The notes under the pieces: generated by a model | What the model was told of the DNA's origin: nothing | Database searches by the model: none | What the model saw: only the letters and a program-made list of their open reading frames with translations | Assembly (NCBI GenBank): GCA_963971535.1 | Contig: OZ020592.1 | Location: 127,435,186 to 127,499,185, forward strand | DNA: 64,000 nt | Origin: Notolepis coatsorum | Lineage: Eukaryota > Chordata > Actinopteri > Aulopiformes > Paralepididae | Direction of reading: 5' to 3' | Part shown: piece by piece, positions 22,532-34,600 of the stretch | Position numbering within the stretch: the stretch's first letter is position 1 | Layout: each line of letters starts with the position of its first letter | Made by a program: the position numbers and the translations under genes

Positions 22532-23113
22532 TTGGTCTTTTTCCCCCTCCATTTTCCTCCGATTTTCTCCCATCCCAATGTTAGTCGTATGCCAATTCCC
22601 AGTCCCTTCCTGGTCGCTGCGCTTTACCCCCCACAGTCAGATCATTTGGGAGAGTGGAGGCTACCACGTGCTTCCTCCGACACACGTCCAGCCAATCACC
22701 GCTTCTTTTCACCTGGCAGCGCGGATTCTCATTGAGAGGGCGTAGCGTGTGGGAGGACCACACTATCCCCCTCACGTCCAATCCGCGCTTAGCAGGCGCC
22801 CCGACCGAACTGTAGGAGTCGCTGTTTACAACGACCCGGACCCACCCCGCCAGCTTCTCCCACCCTCTGATACAGCCAATTGTATCAGTGCAGACGGCCA
22901 GCCAAGCTGGTGACAACCCCGGAGCTGTGAGCTGGATTCGAACAGGCGAACCAAGCTCACAGCTCCGGGGCTGGTGACGAACGCAATCTCCGCTCGACCA
23001 CCTAACCGCTATATATATATTTTTTTATATATATTCGACTAAGAGGTTGGCCAGTCGACTACGGCTCCTTTCAACTGATTAGTCGACTAATCGACTAATA
23101 GGGGTCAGCCCTA
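22110..23113. mobile_element. hAT-like MITE with 8-bp TSD, host of a SINE
   Basis: It starts TAGGGCTGTCCCCGACTAA and ends CGACTAATAGGGGTCAGCCCTA. An exact target duplication CTTCTAGC lies at 22102-22109 and 23114-23121. Subterminal GTCGACTA motifs occur on both sides. A SINE (22530-23012) and flanking AT runs fill the middle; without them the MITE would be about 0.5 kb. Confidence 0.88.
22530..23012 (-). mobile_element. tRNA-derived SINE with hairpin around box B
   Basis: On the minus strand it starts AGCGGTTAGGTGGTCGAGCG (box A) and has box B TGTTCGAATCC at 22934-22944. The body has the ACAGCGACTCCTAC motif shared with the SINE at 4121, then a 3' AT-rich end. Box B sits in the 20-nt loop of a perfect 17-bp inverted repeat (22917-22933 with 22954-22970). 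Direct repeats in the surrounding AT tracts make the target duplication ambiguous. The 111-codon frame on this strand is incidental. Confidence 0.75.
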
Positions 23114-24189
23114 CTTCTAGCCCATTCCAGACAGTTACTCCATAGAATTAATGAATTATTTTATTTCTGTCTTTTTACAAAGCAATGTACAGTAATATGA
23201 AATGTATTTAAAAAAAGAAAAGGTGTAGGCTGAAGCCGAGGCTTATAATTGCCTACCCTTTTTACATTACACTATTAACAAAAAAACAAACGTTCAAAAA
23301 ATGTAATTCAATTAAAAAATAAATTGTCACAATTTTAATTATGTGTGATTAAATTATTATGTAGTTATGTGTAAAATATAATTAGGATAATAATATGGTT
23401 TTATATTCATGTATCACCTTATATTTGAATAATTTCTTAAATGTATGTATCGAACTACACATTTTATTCCATAGTTTGACCCTTTTACCTCAATGAGCGC
23501 CTAGGGGTCGCTGTTTACTGTCTGGTAAGAAGGCCATTGCTGTAATGCAATGGGGAGAATGCCGTGTTTGCGAGTGCTAAAACTATATTAAATATTATAG
23601 CTATGGATCTAATAAACACGTCGATTGTCAGTGAGTTTCTTCCAGTCAACATGCAAAAAACAGATACTTTTTTCATACATTTCCGTTTTATACCGTGGTG
23701 AATATGAGTATAGTTCCAGAGCGATTCTGTCTAATCTCAAGAAACTCGAGCAAACCGCTTCTTCAATGTATTTCCTTAGAAATTGTGCCATTTGTCGCTT
23801 GATTTATGAATAAAAAATAAACGCTAGATTATCGGTATTATATGTGTCCTCGTGCACGAACAGAAGTGGGGGCTGAAAAGTCGGTCCTCCGTGCTTTGGT
23901 CAGCGCCAACAACACGCACACACACACGCACATGCTATGATCTTTACGAAAGAAACATCGGATTAACCCAAGATTGGTAACATAGAGTCCTTACCTCATA
24001 TCTGATGTACTGCAAAAAGAATAATCCAATTCCTGATCGCCATTCCAAATATTGATCGCGTTTATTGATCCAACGTTTCTCCACCAAAACACATGAATAC
24101 ACGGCTCCAGTGTCCCCGAAACTCTGTGTTATAACGTTACTGCATGCCCGAGAAGGAAAACCTGGACCGTTGGTTTTGCTCCGCAAAGA
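23114..24189. other. AT-rich spacer, possibly LINE 5' flank
   Basis: Nothing is recognised with confidence. Short AT-rich frames at 23609-23813 lack features. TCAGCGCCAACAACACG at about 23897 echoes the sequence next to TTAA at about 28470-28490, which might mark two ends of an older TTAA element around the LINE. I regard this as weak. Confidence 0.35.
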
Positions 24190-24409
24190 TTGTGCTTACT
24201 TTTAGTTATTATGTTTATTTTTACAACTTTTTTTATGGAAACTACACTGGCGGGGACGTCATACGACCGCCAGTCACTTATAGACCTAAACTCCGGACTT
24301 AAAGAGGAGTTTAGAGAAACTTTATGCCAAGACTGGCCATCGGAGATCAGGCGGGACAGAGACAAAGACAAAGGCGGCAGCAGGAAGAAACACAGGGGCA
24401 GGAGAAGCG

Positions 24410-25660
24410 GAATCAGAATAAGGCTAAAAATATCTGCTTACTGTCCGGCGATCCCATCCATCTTTCTGGCAAATGCACGTTCGCTGGAAAATAAAATGGA
24501 TGATCTTCGGGCGAGGGTCCGATTCCAGCGAGAGGTGAGGGACTGTAACATCATGTGCTTCACGGAGACATGGCTGAAACCAGCGACTCAGGATCACAGC
24601 GTCTCTCCCTCGGACTCCTTCACCGTCTTCCGAGCGGACCGTACAGAAGCCTCCGGTAAGAGCGTTGGCGGGGGTGTTTGTCTCCTTACGAACAATGGCT
24701 GGGTAAGCCCAAAGGAGATAAAGATACTCTCCCGTTCATGCTCCCCGGACCTGGAACATCTGGCCATTCAATGTCGCCCGTTTCATCTCCCCAGAATCAG
24801 AATAAGGCTAAAAATATCTGCTTACTGTCCGGCGATCCCATCCATCTTTCTGGCAAATGCACGTTCGCTGGAAAATAAAATGGATGATCTTCGGGCGAGG
24901 GTCCGATTCCAGCGAGAGGTGAGGGACTGTAACATCATGTGCTTCACGGAGACATGGCTGAAACCAGCGACTCAGGATCACAGCGTCTCTCCCTCGGACT
25001 CCTTCACCGTCTTCCGAGCGGACTGTACAGAAGCCTCCGGTAAGAGCGTTGGCGGGGGTGTTTGTCTCCTTACGAACAATGGCTGGGTAAGCCCAAAGGA
25101 GATAAAGATACTCTCCCGTTCATGCTCCCCGGACCTGGAACATCTGGCCATTCAATGTCGCCCGTTTCATCTCCCCAGAGAGTTCACCGCGATCATCATG
25201 ACTGCGGTGTACATCCCTCCCCAAGCGAACACATCGCCTGCTCCTGATCCCATCCATCTTTCTGGCAAATGCACGTTCGCTGGAAAATAAAATGGATGAT
25301 CTTCGGGCGAGGGTCCGATTCCAGCGAGAGGTGAGGGACTGTAACATCATGTGCTTCACGGAGACATGGCTGAAACCAGCGACTCAGGATCACAGCGTCT
25401 CTCCCTCGGACTCCTTCACCGTCTTCCGAGCGGACCGTACAGAAGCCTCTGGTAAGAGCGTTGGCGGGGGTGTTTGTCTCCTTACGAACAATGGCTGGGT
25501 AAGCCCAAAGGAGATAAAGATATTCTCCCGTTCATGCTCCCCGGACCTGGAACATCTGGCCATTCAATGTCGCCCGTTTCATCTCCCCAGAGAGTTCACC
25601 GCGATCATCATGACTGCAGTGTACATCCCTCCCCAAGCGAACACATCGCCTGCTCCACCA
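24410..25660 (+). pseudogene. LINE endonuclease segment, three tandem copies
   Basis: Three nearly identical copies start at about 24410, 24794 and 25245. Each reads ANARSLENKMDDLRARVRFQ..., CFTETWLKP (the ETW motif near the catalytic Glu of AP-endonuclease-like LINE nucleases), GGGVCLLTNN and CRPFHLP. Copies 1 and 2 share one frame with the upstream basic region (stop at about 25288). Copy 3 is in another frame. After copy 3 the chain jumps from VYIPPQAN directly to a GGNTLDHCYT-like segment, so the part with the GDFN catalytic motif is deleted. No nuclease activity is expected. Confidence 0.85.
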
Positions 25661-25794
25661 GGGGAGGAAACACGCTGGATCATTGCTACACCCTGTTCAG
25701 GCTACAAGGCTGTACTGGCTCCTCCATTAGCGGGGGCTACAAGCACATCGGACCATGACTCCATCTTTCTCTATCCTGCTTACAGGCATAGATC

Positions 25795-27773
25795 GTGTCA
25801 CGTGAGTTAAATAGATGGTCCGACCAATCAGAGGCCACGCTTCAGGACACTCTAGAGGACTGGGGAATGTTCCAAGGAAGCGCCAGTGACGTCGGCGAGT
25901 TCGCAGACACTGTTGTTAGCTTCATAGCAACCTTAGCTGATAGTATCGTCCCCACAAAGAAGGTGAGGGTGTTCCCGAACCAGAAACCGTGGGTGGACAG
26001 TACTATCAGAGCAGCTCTGAAAACTCGCACCACTGCTTACAACCTGGGCAGAGACAGGAAATATGGTACAAGGCAACAGTCTATACTCGCAAGGCTGTTA
26101 AACTTGCTAAGAGGATGTATGCTGACAAAATGGAGACACAAATGGCACAGAATGACACAAGAGGCTTATGGCGGGGACTGCGGACGATAACTGACTACAA
26201 AGTCAGCGCCCCCTCAATGGGGAGCGACAACGCCTCTCTCGCGGACAAACTCAACTCCTTCTACGCTTGGTTTGGTGTAAACAGCGGCGACGCTAGCTCA
26301 CCGGCTAGTGACGTCACTGGCGCGCCGGCCGTCGTGGAGGGGGGGAGCATCCGCGGTGGGGGCAGGGACGCTCTCTCATTGACGGAACACAGTGTGAGAA
26401 GAGCATTTATGCGGGTGAACACCAGGAAGGCTGCTGGCCCAGATGGAATAACAGGACGCATACTTAAGTCCTGTGCTAACCAGCTAGCCCCTGTGTTCAC
26501 CACCATATTTAATCTATCTCTGGCGGAATCCGTGGTACCTGCCTGCTTCAAGATGTCTACCATTATCCCGGTACCAAATAAATCCTCCCCAACAGGTCTC
26601 AATGACTACAGACCGGTGGCACTCACCTCTGTGGCCATGAAATGTTTTGAGAGGCTGGTTAAGGATCACATTTGTGCCTCCCTCCCCAGTGATATGGACC
26701 CTATGCAATTTGCATACAGGCCAAACAGGTCCACTGATGATGCGGTCTCCCAAGTACTGCACAGCACCCTCTCTCACCTAGACCGCCAGAAGGGGGGCTA
26801 TGTGAGACTGTTCAGCTCAGCGTTCAACACCATAGTCCCCACCAGACTGGTGGACAAGCTGATCGAGCTGGGTCTGAGCTCCGCTCTGAGCGCCTGCATA
26901 CTGGACTTTCTGAGTGAAAAGCCCCAGGTGGTCAGGGTGGGGGGTCAGACCTCCAACACTATCACCCTGAGCATCGGGTCCCCCCATGGCTATGTTCTGA
27001 GCCCCCTGCTGTACTCACTATACACACATGACTGTGTGGCCAAGTTCAGCTCCAACTCCATAGTGAAGTTTGCGGACGACACAGTGGTGGTGGGGCTGAT
27101 CTCGGACAACGACGAGAAGGCCTACCGGGAGGAGGTTGAGGTACTGGAACGCTGGTGCCAGGACAACAGCCTGCTCCTGAACATTGGTAAAACCAAGGAG
27201 CTGATCGTGGATTTTAGGAGAAGACAGCAGGGGACACACACACCACTGAGGATAAACGAGGCTACCGTGGACAGGGTGAGCAGCTTCAAGTATCTGGGGG
27301 TCCACATCTCAGAGGATCTGACATGGACAACACACATAGACTCAGTCGTAAAAAAGGCGAAGCAGCGCCTCTACCACCTGAGACAGTTAAGGAAGTTCAG
27401 AGTATCTGGGAAGATACTCCAGTCCTTCTACTCCGGAGCTGTAGAGAGCATCTTGACTGGAAACATCACTGCCTGGTATGGAAACAGCACGGCACAGGAC
27501 AAGAAGGCCCTACATAGAGTTGTACGCTCAGCCGAGCGTACCACAGGTATGGCACTACCACCCCTGCAGGTCCTATATAACAAGAGGTGCAAATCCAGAG
27601 CCTGCAGAATAATGAAAGACCCTCACCACCCCAACAACAGCCTGTTCAAGCTGCTGCGGTCAGGCAAACGCCTGCGAACACCAGCAACTAGGACAGAGAG
27701 ACTTTGGCTCAGCTTCTTCCCCCAGGCCATCAGAGCCTTGAACACTGAACTCTCCACACACAAGCACACATGA
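25795..27773 (+). pseudogene. LINE reverse transcriptase, damaged
   Basis: The linker (RELNRWSDQSEATLQDTLED) is open from 25795. The reading frame shifts near 26060 into a long frame that ends at 27773. In that frame's numbering: KAAGPDGI (147-154), DYRPVAL (206-212), QFAYRPNRSTDDA (240-252), a VLSPLLYSLYT region (about 336-346), FADDT catalytic motif C (361-365), and the C-terminal domain ending ...FFPQAIRALNTEL. Motif A reads LFSSAFNTI; related LINEs have an Asp just before SSAF, so the first catalytic residue is lost in an in-frame deletion (near 26805). The usual P-Q-G motif reads GSPHGYVLSP. It is inactive. Confidence 0.88.
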
Positions 27774-28233
27774 GCACACACACAACACACACACTGTACA
27801 CACTCACACACTAGCAGCCACTTTAACATGAGCACACACACACTCATGCTGTACACACTCACACTTATGGTCACTTTACAAAATGAAAGGTCACTTTAAG
27901 AATAGTATAGTATAACTTGAGATTGTATAATATAGCATTGTATAGCAGTGTACATAAAGACCCAGTGCCTCATCCGTAGCTAACAGTGTATTGCACTACC
28001 ACAGGACCTAGCATGTCCTACCATGCTCTGTAAAAACTCATGTACATATACCAATTATGCCCTACTTTGATTACTTGTATTATTGCACAATGTCGTTCTA
28101 TTGAATTCTTATTATATTTATATTATTATTATTGTATTATGCACAATCGCTGCGGGCAAGACCCCCCGCATTTCATTGTATACTTGTATGCTGTGACAAT
28201 TAAAACTCTTGACTTGACTTGACTTGACTTGAC

Positions 28234-28613
28234 GTGTTAGATCGCTGCACAGCCCCAGCCAGAGGGATTCCAATGATGTGCAATACCGGCCGGGAGGCGT
28301 TAGGCGGCAGTATTGGCCTTTTGCGAGCTCAGACCCATTCCCAATGATAACGTCAGGCTGGATGGATGAAAAATGAATGGATATAGCGAATAAAATAAAT
28401 AACGATTAAAACTCGACTTTTCTCGTGATTGGCGCTCAAGCGATGGCAAGTTAACCCGAATTTTTTCGTGGTGGTTGGCGCTGAAACAGTTAACAGATAT
28501 ACATCAACCTTTTATATTTTCCCTTGCCTTTGTGATATTGAAGACACAAGTTCCCCTGAGTTTATACCGGCTCTCTCTAGTTTCGAACAACTCCTGAATG
28601 CAGCTTGACACGC
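28234..28613. other. Spacer with TTAA-bounded terminal-like motif
   Basis: Between the LINE tail and the 58-bp array, the phrases GATTGGCGCTCAAGCGATGG and GTGGTTGGCGCTGAAACAG each abut a TTAA (about 28451 and 28489). This resembles the subterminal repeats and target of a TTAA-inserting transposon end. No matching left end is established. Confidence 0.35.
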
Positions 28614-31600
28614 ACCTGCTCCTGAGACGACCTCCCGCTCACGAACCTGCTTCTCTAACCACAGTTTACCCACCTGCTCCTGAGACGACCTCCCGCTCAC
28701 GAACCTGCTTCTCTAACCACAGTTTACCCACCTGCTCCTGAGACGACCTCCCGCTCACGAGCCTGCTTCTCTAACCAGTTTACCCACCTGCTCCTGAGAC
28801 GACCTCCCGCTCACGAACCTGCTTCTCTAACCACAGTTACCCACCTGCTCCTGAGACGACCTCCCGCTCACAAACCTGCTTCTCTAACCACAGTTTACCC
28901 ACCTGCTCCTGAGACGACCTCCCGCTCACGAGCCTGCTTCTCTAACCACAGTTTACCCACCTGCTCCTGAGACGACCTCCCGCTCACGAACCTGCTTCTC
29001 TAACCACAGTTTACCCACCTGCTCCTGAGACGACCTCCCTCTCTCACGAGCCTGCTTCTCTAACCAGTTTACCCACCTGCTCCTGAGACGACCTCCCGCT
29101 CACGAACCTGCTTCTCTAACCACAGTTTACCCACCTGCTCCTGAGGCGACCTCCCGCTCACAAACCTGCTTCTCTAACCACAGTTTACCCACCTGCTCCT
29201 GAGACGACCTCCCGCTCACGAGCCTGCTTCTCTAACCACAGTTTACCCACCTGCTCCTGAGACGACCTCCCGCTCACGAGCCTGCTTCTCTAACCACAGT
29301 TTACCCACCTGCTCCTGAGGTGACCTCCCACTCACGAGCCTGCTTCTCTAACCACAGTTTACCCACCTGCTCCTGAGGTGACCTCCCTCTCACGAGCCTG
29401 CTTCTCTAACCACAGTTTACCCACCTGCTCCTGAGGTGACCTCCTGCTCACGAGCCTGCTTCTCTAACCACAGTTTACCCACCTGCTCCTGAGGTGACCT
29501 CCCGCTCACGAACCTGCTTCTCTAACCACAGTTTACCCACCTGCTCCTGAGGTGACCTCCCGCTCACGAACCTGCTTCTCTAACCACAGTTTACCCACCT
29601 GCTCCTGAGACGACCTCCCGCTCACGAGCCTGCTTCTCTAACCACAGTTTACCCACCTGCTCCTGAGGCGACCTCCCGCTCACGAGCCTGCTTCTCTAAC
29701 CACAGTTTACCCACCTGCTCCTGAGGTGACCTCCCGCTCACGAACCTGCTTCTCTAACCACAGTTTACCCACCTGCTCCTGAGGCGACCTCCCGCTCACG
29801 AACCTGCTTCTCTAACCACAGTTTACCCACCTGCTCCTGAGACGACCTCCCGCTCACGAGCCTGCTTCTCTAACCACAGTTTACCCACCTGCTCCTGAGA
29901 CGACCTCCCGCTCACGAGCCTGCTTCTCTAACCACAGTTTACCCACCTGCTCCTGAGGTGACCTCCCACTCACGAGCCTGCTTCTCTAACCACAGTTTAC
30001 CCACCTGCTCCTGAGGTGACCTCCCTCTCACGAGCCTGCTTCTCTAACCACAGTTTACCCACCTGCTCCTGAGGTGACCTCCTGCTCACGAGCCTGCTTC
30101 TCTAACCACAGTTTACCCACCTGCTCCTGAGGTGACCTCCCGCTCACGAACCTGCTTCTCTAACCACAGTTTACCCACCTGCTCCTGAGGTGACCTCCCG
30201 CTCACGAACCTGCTTCTCTAACCACAGTTTACCCACCTGCTCCTGAGACGACCTCCCGCTCACGAGCCTGCTTCTCTAACCACAGTTTACCCACCTGCTC
30301 CTGAGGCGACCTCCCGCTCACGAGCCTGCTTCTCTAACCACAGTTTACCCACCTGCTCCTGAGGTGACCTCCCGCTCACGAACCTGCTTCTCTAACCACA
30401 GTTTACCCACCTGCTCCTGAGGTGACCTCCCGCTCACGAACCTGCTTCTCTAACCACAGTTTACCCACCTGCTCCTGAGGTGACCTCCCTCTCACGAGCC
30501 TCCTTCTCTAACCACAGTTTACCCACCTGCTCCTGAGACGACCTCCCGCTCACGAGCCTGCTTCTCTAACCACAGTTTACCCACCTGCTCCTGAGACGAC
30601 CTCCCGCTCACGAACCTGCTTCTCTAACCACAGTTTACCCACCTGCTCCTGAGGTGACCTCCCGCTCACGAGCCTGCTTCTCTAACCACAGTTTACCCAC
30701 CTGCTCCTGAGACGACCTCCCGCTCACGAGCCTGCTTCTCTAACCACAGTTTACCCACCTGCTCCTGAGGTGACCTCCCTCTCACGAGTCTGCTTCTCTA
30801 ACCACAGTTTACCCACCTGCTCCTGAGGTGACCTCCCGCTCACGAACCTGCTTCTCTAACCACAGTTTACCCACCTGCTCCTGAGGTGACCTCCCGCTCA
30901 CGGGCCTGCTTCTCTAACCACAGTTTACCCACCTGCTCCTGAGGTGACCTCCCTCTCACGAGCCTGCTTCTCTAACCACAGTTTACCCACCTGCTCCTGA
31001 GGTGACCTCCCTCTCACGAGCCTGCTTCTCTAACCACAGTTTACCCACCTGCTCCTGAGGTGACCTCCCTCTCACGAGCATGCTTCTCTAACCACAGTTT
31101 ACCCACCTGCTCCTGAGGTGACCTCCCTCTCACGAGTCTGCTTCTCTAACCACAGTTTACCCACCTGCTCCTGAGACGACCTCCCGCTCACGAACCTGCT
31201 TCTCTAACCACAGTTTACCCACCTGCTCCTGAGACGACCTCCCGCTCACGAACCTGCTTCTCTAACCACAGTTTACCCACCTGCTCCTGAGGTGACCTCC
31301 CTCTCACGAACCTGCTTCTCTAACCACAGTTTACCCACCTGCTCCTGAGACGACCTCCCGCTCACGAACCTGCTTCTCTAACCACAGTTTACCCACCTGC
31401 TCCTGAGACGACCTCCTGCTCACGAGCCTGCTTCTCTAACCACAGTTTACCCACCTGCTCCTGAGACGACCTCCCTCTCACGAGCCTGCTTCTCTAACCA
31501 CAGTTTACCCACCTGCTCCTGAGGTGACCTCCCTCTCACGAACCTGCTTCTCTAACCACAGTTTACCCACCTGCTCCTGAGACGACCTCCCGCTCACGAA

Positions 31601-34600
31601 CCTGCTTCTCTAACCACAGTTTACCCACCTGCTCCTGAGGTGACCTCCCTCTCACGAGCATGCTTCTCTAACCACAGTTTACCCAGCTGCTCCTGAGGTG
31701 ACCTCCCTCTCACGAGCCTGCTTCTCTAACCACAGTTTACCCACCTGCTCCTGAGGTGACCTCCCGCTCACGAGCCTGCTTCTCTAACCACAGTTAACCC
31801 ACCTGCTCCTGAGGTGACCTCCCTCTCACGAGCATGCTTCTCTAACCACAGTTTACCCACCTGCTCCTGAGGTGACCTCCCTCTCACGAACCTGCTTCTC
31901 TAACCACAGTTTACCCACCTGCTCCTGAGACGACCTCCCGCTCACGAACCTGCTTCTCTAACCACAGTTTACCCACCTGCTCCTGAGGTGACCTCCCTCT
32001 CACGAGCCTGCTTCTCTAACCACAGTTTACCCACCTGCTCCTGAGGTGACCTCCCGCTCACGAGCCTGCTTCTCTAACCACAGTTTACCCACCTGCTCCT
32101 GAGGTGACCTCCCGCTCACGAACCTGCTTCTCTAACCACAGTTTACCCACCTGCTCCTGAGGTGACCTCCCGCTCACGAGCCTGCTTCTCTAACCACAGT
32201 TTACCCACCTGCTCCTGAGGTGACCTCCCTCTCACGAGTCTGCTTCTCTAACCACAGTTTACCCACCTGCTCCTGAGGTGACCTCCCGCTCACGAACCTG
32301 CTTCTCTAACCACAGTTTACCCACCTGCTCCTGAGGTGACCTCCCGCTCACGGGCCTGCTTCTCTAACCACAGTTTACCCACCTGCTCCTGAGGTGACCT
32401 CCCTCTCACGAGCCTGCTTCTCTAACCACAGTTTACCCACCTGCTCCTGAGGTGACCTCCCTCTCACGAGCCTGCTTCTCTAACCACAGTTTACCCACCT
32501 GCTCCTGAGGTGACCTCCCTCTCACGAGCATGCTTCTCTAACCACAGTTTACCCACCTGCTCCTGAGGTGACCTCCCTCTCACGAGTCTGCTTCTCTAAC
32601 CACAGTTTACCCACCTGCTCCTGAGACGACCTCCCGCTCACGAACCTGCTTCTCTAACCACAGTTTACCCACCTGCTCCTGAGACGACCTCCCGCTCACG
32701 AACCTGCTTCTCTAACCACAGTTTACCCACCTGCTCCTGAGGTGACCTCCCTCTCACGAACCTGCTTCTCTAACCACAGTTTACCCACCTGCTCCTGAGA
32801 CGACCTCCCGCTCACGAACCTGCTTCTCTAACCACAGTTTACCCACCTGCTCCTGAGACGACCTCCTGCTCACGAGCCTGCTTCTCTAACCACAGTTTAC
32901 CCACCTGCTCCTGAGACGACCTCCCTCTCACGAGCCTGCTTCTCTAACCACAGTTTACCCACCTGCTCCTGAGGTGACCTCCCTCTCACGAACCTGCTTC
33001 TCTAACCACAGTTTACCCACCTGCTCCTGAGACGACCTCCCGCTCACGAACCTGCTTCTCTAACCACAGTTTACCCACCTGCTCCTGAGGTGACCTCCCT
33101 CTCACGAGCATGCTTCTCTAACCACAGTTTACCCAGCTGCTCCTGAGGTGACCTCCCTCTCACGAGCCTGCTTCTCTAACCACAGTTTACCCACCTGCTC
33201 CTGAGGTGACCTCCCGCTCACGAGCCTGCTTCTCTAACCACAGTTAACCCACCTGCTCCTGAGGTGACCTCCCTCTCACGAGCATGCTTCTCTAACCACA
33301 GTTTACCCACCTGCTCCTGAGGTGACCTCCCTCTCACGAACCTGCTTCTCTAACCACAGTTTACCCACCTGCTCCTGAGACGACCTCCCGCTCACGAACC
33401 TGCTTCTCTAACCACAGTTTACCCACCTGCTCCTGAGGTGACCTCCCTCTCACGAGCCTGCTTCTCTAACCACAGTTTACCCACCTGCTCCTGAGGTGAC
33501 CTCCCGCTCACGAGCCTGCTTCTCTAACCACAGTTTACCCACCTGCTCCTGAGGTGACCTCCCGCTCACGAACCTGCTTCTCTAACCACAGTTTACCCAC
33601 CTGCTCCTGAGGTGACCTCCCGCTCACGAGCCTGCTTCTCTAACCACAGTTTACCCACCTGCTCCTGAGACGACCTCCCTCTCACGAGCCTGCTTCTCTA
33701 ACCACAGTTTACCCACCTGCTCCTGAGACGACCTCCCGCTCACGAGCCTGCTTCTCTAACCACAGTTTACCCACCTGCTCCTGAGACGACCTCCCGCTCA
33801 CGAACCTGCTTCTCTAACCACAGTTTACCCACCTGCTCCTGAGACGACCTCCCGCTCACTTGCCTGCTTCTCTAACCACAGTTTACCCACCTGCTCCTGA
33901 GGTGACCTCCCTCTCACGAGCATGCTTCTCTAACCACAGTTTACCCACCTGCTCCTGAGGTGACCTCCCGCTCACGAACCTGCTTCTCTAACCACAGTTT
34001 ACCCACCTGCTCCTGAGGTGACCTCCCTCTCACGAGTCTGCTTCTCTAACCACAGTTTACCCACCTGCTCCTGAGACGACCTCCCGCTCACGAACCTGCT
34101 TCTCTAACCACAGTTTACCCACCTGCTCCTGAGACGACCTCCTGCTCACGAGCCTGCTTCTCTAACCACAGTTTACCCACCTGCTCCTGAGGTGACCTCC
34201 CTCTCACGAACCTGCTTCTCTAACCACAGTTTACCCACCTGCTCCTGAGACGACCTCCCGCTCACGAACCTGCTTCTCTAACCACAGTTTACCCACCTGC
34301 TCCTGAGGTGACCTCCCTCTCACGAGCATGCTTCTCTAACCACAGTTTACCCACCTGCTCCTGAGGTGACCTCCCTCTCACGAGCCTGCTTCTCTAACCA
34401 CAGTTTACCCACCTGCTCCTGAGGTGACCTCCCGCTCACGAGCCTGCTTCTCTAACCACAGTTAACCCACCTGCTCCTGAGGTGACCTCCCTCTCACGAG
34501 CATGCTTCTCTAACCACAGTTTACCCACCTGCTCCTGAGGTGACCTCCCTCTCACGAACCTGCTTCTCTAACCACAGTTTACCCACCTGCTCCTGAGACG

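Larger units (their letters stand above)
24190..28233 (+). mobile_element. Non-LTR retrotransposon (L2/CR1-like), inactive
   Basis: In order: an N-terminal ORF2-like basic segment, an AP-endonuclease-like segment (triplicated), a linker, reverse transcriptase, and a CA-rich 3' UTR of about 450 bp. It ends ATTAAAACTCTTGACTTGAC, where the last GACTT unit is repeated as the LINE tail. The layout and motifs fit the fish L2/CR1 assemblage. It is dead: frameshifts occur near 25660 and 26060, the core endonuclease is deleted, and RT motif A lacks its Asp. The 5' boundary is uncertain. Confidence 0.85.

Noticed and set aside
22581..22916. 111-codon minus-strand frame
   Set aside because: It lies wholly within the tRNA-derived SINE body.
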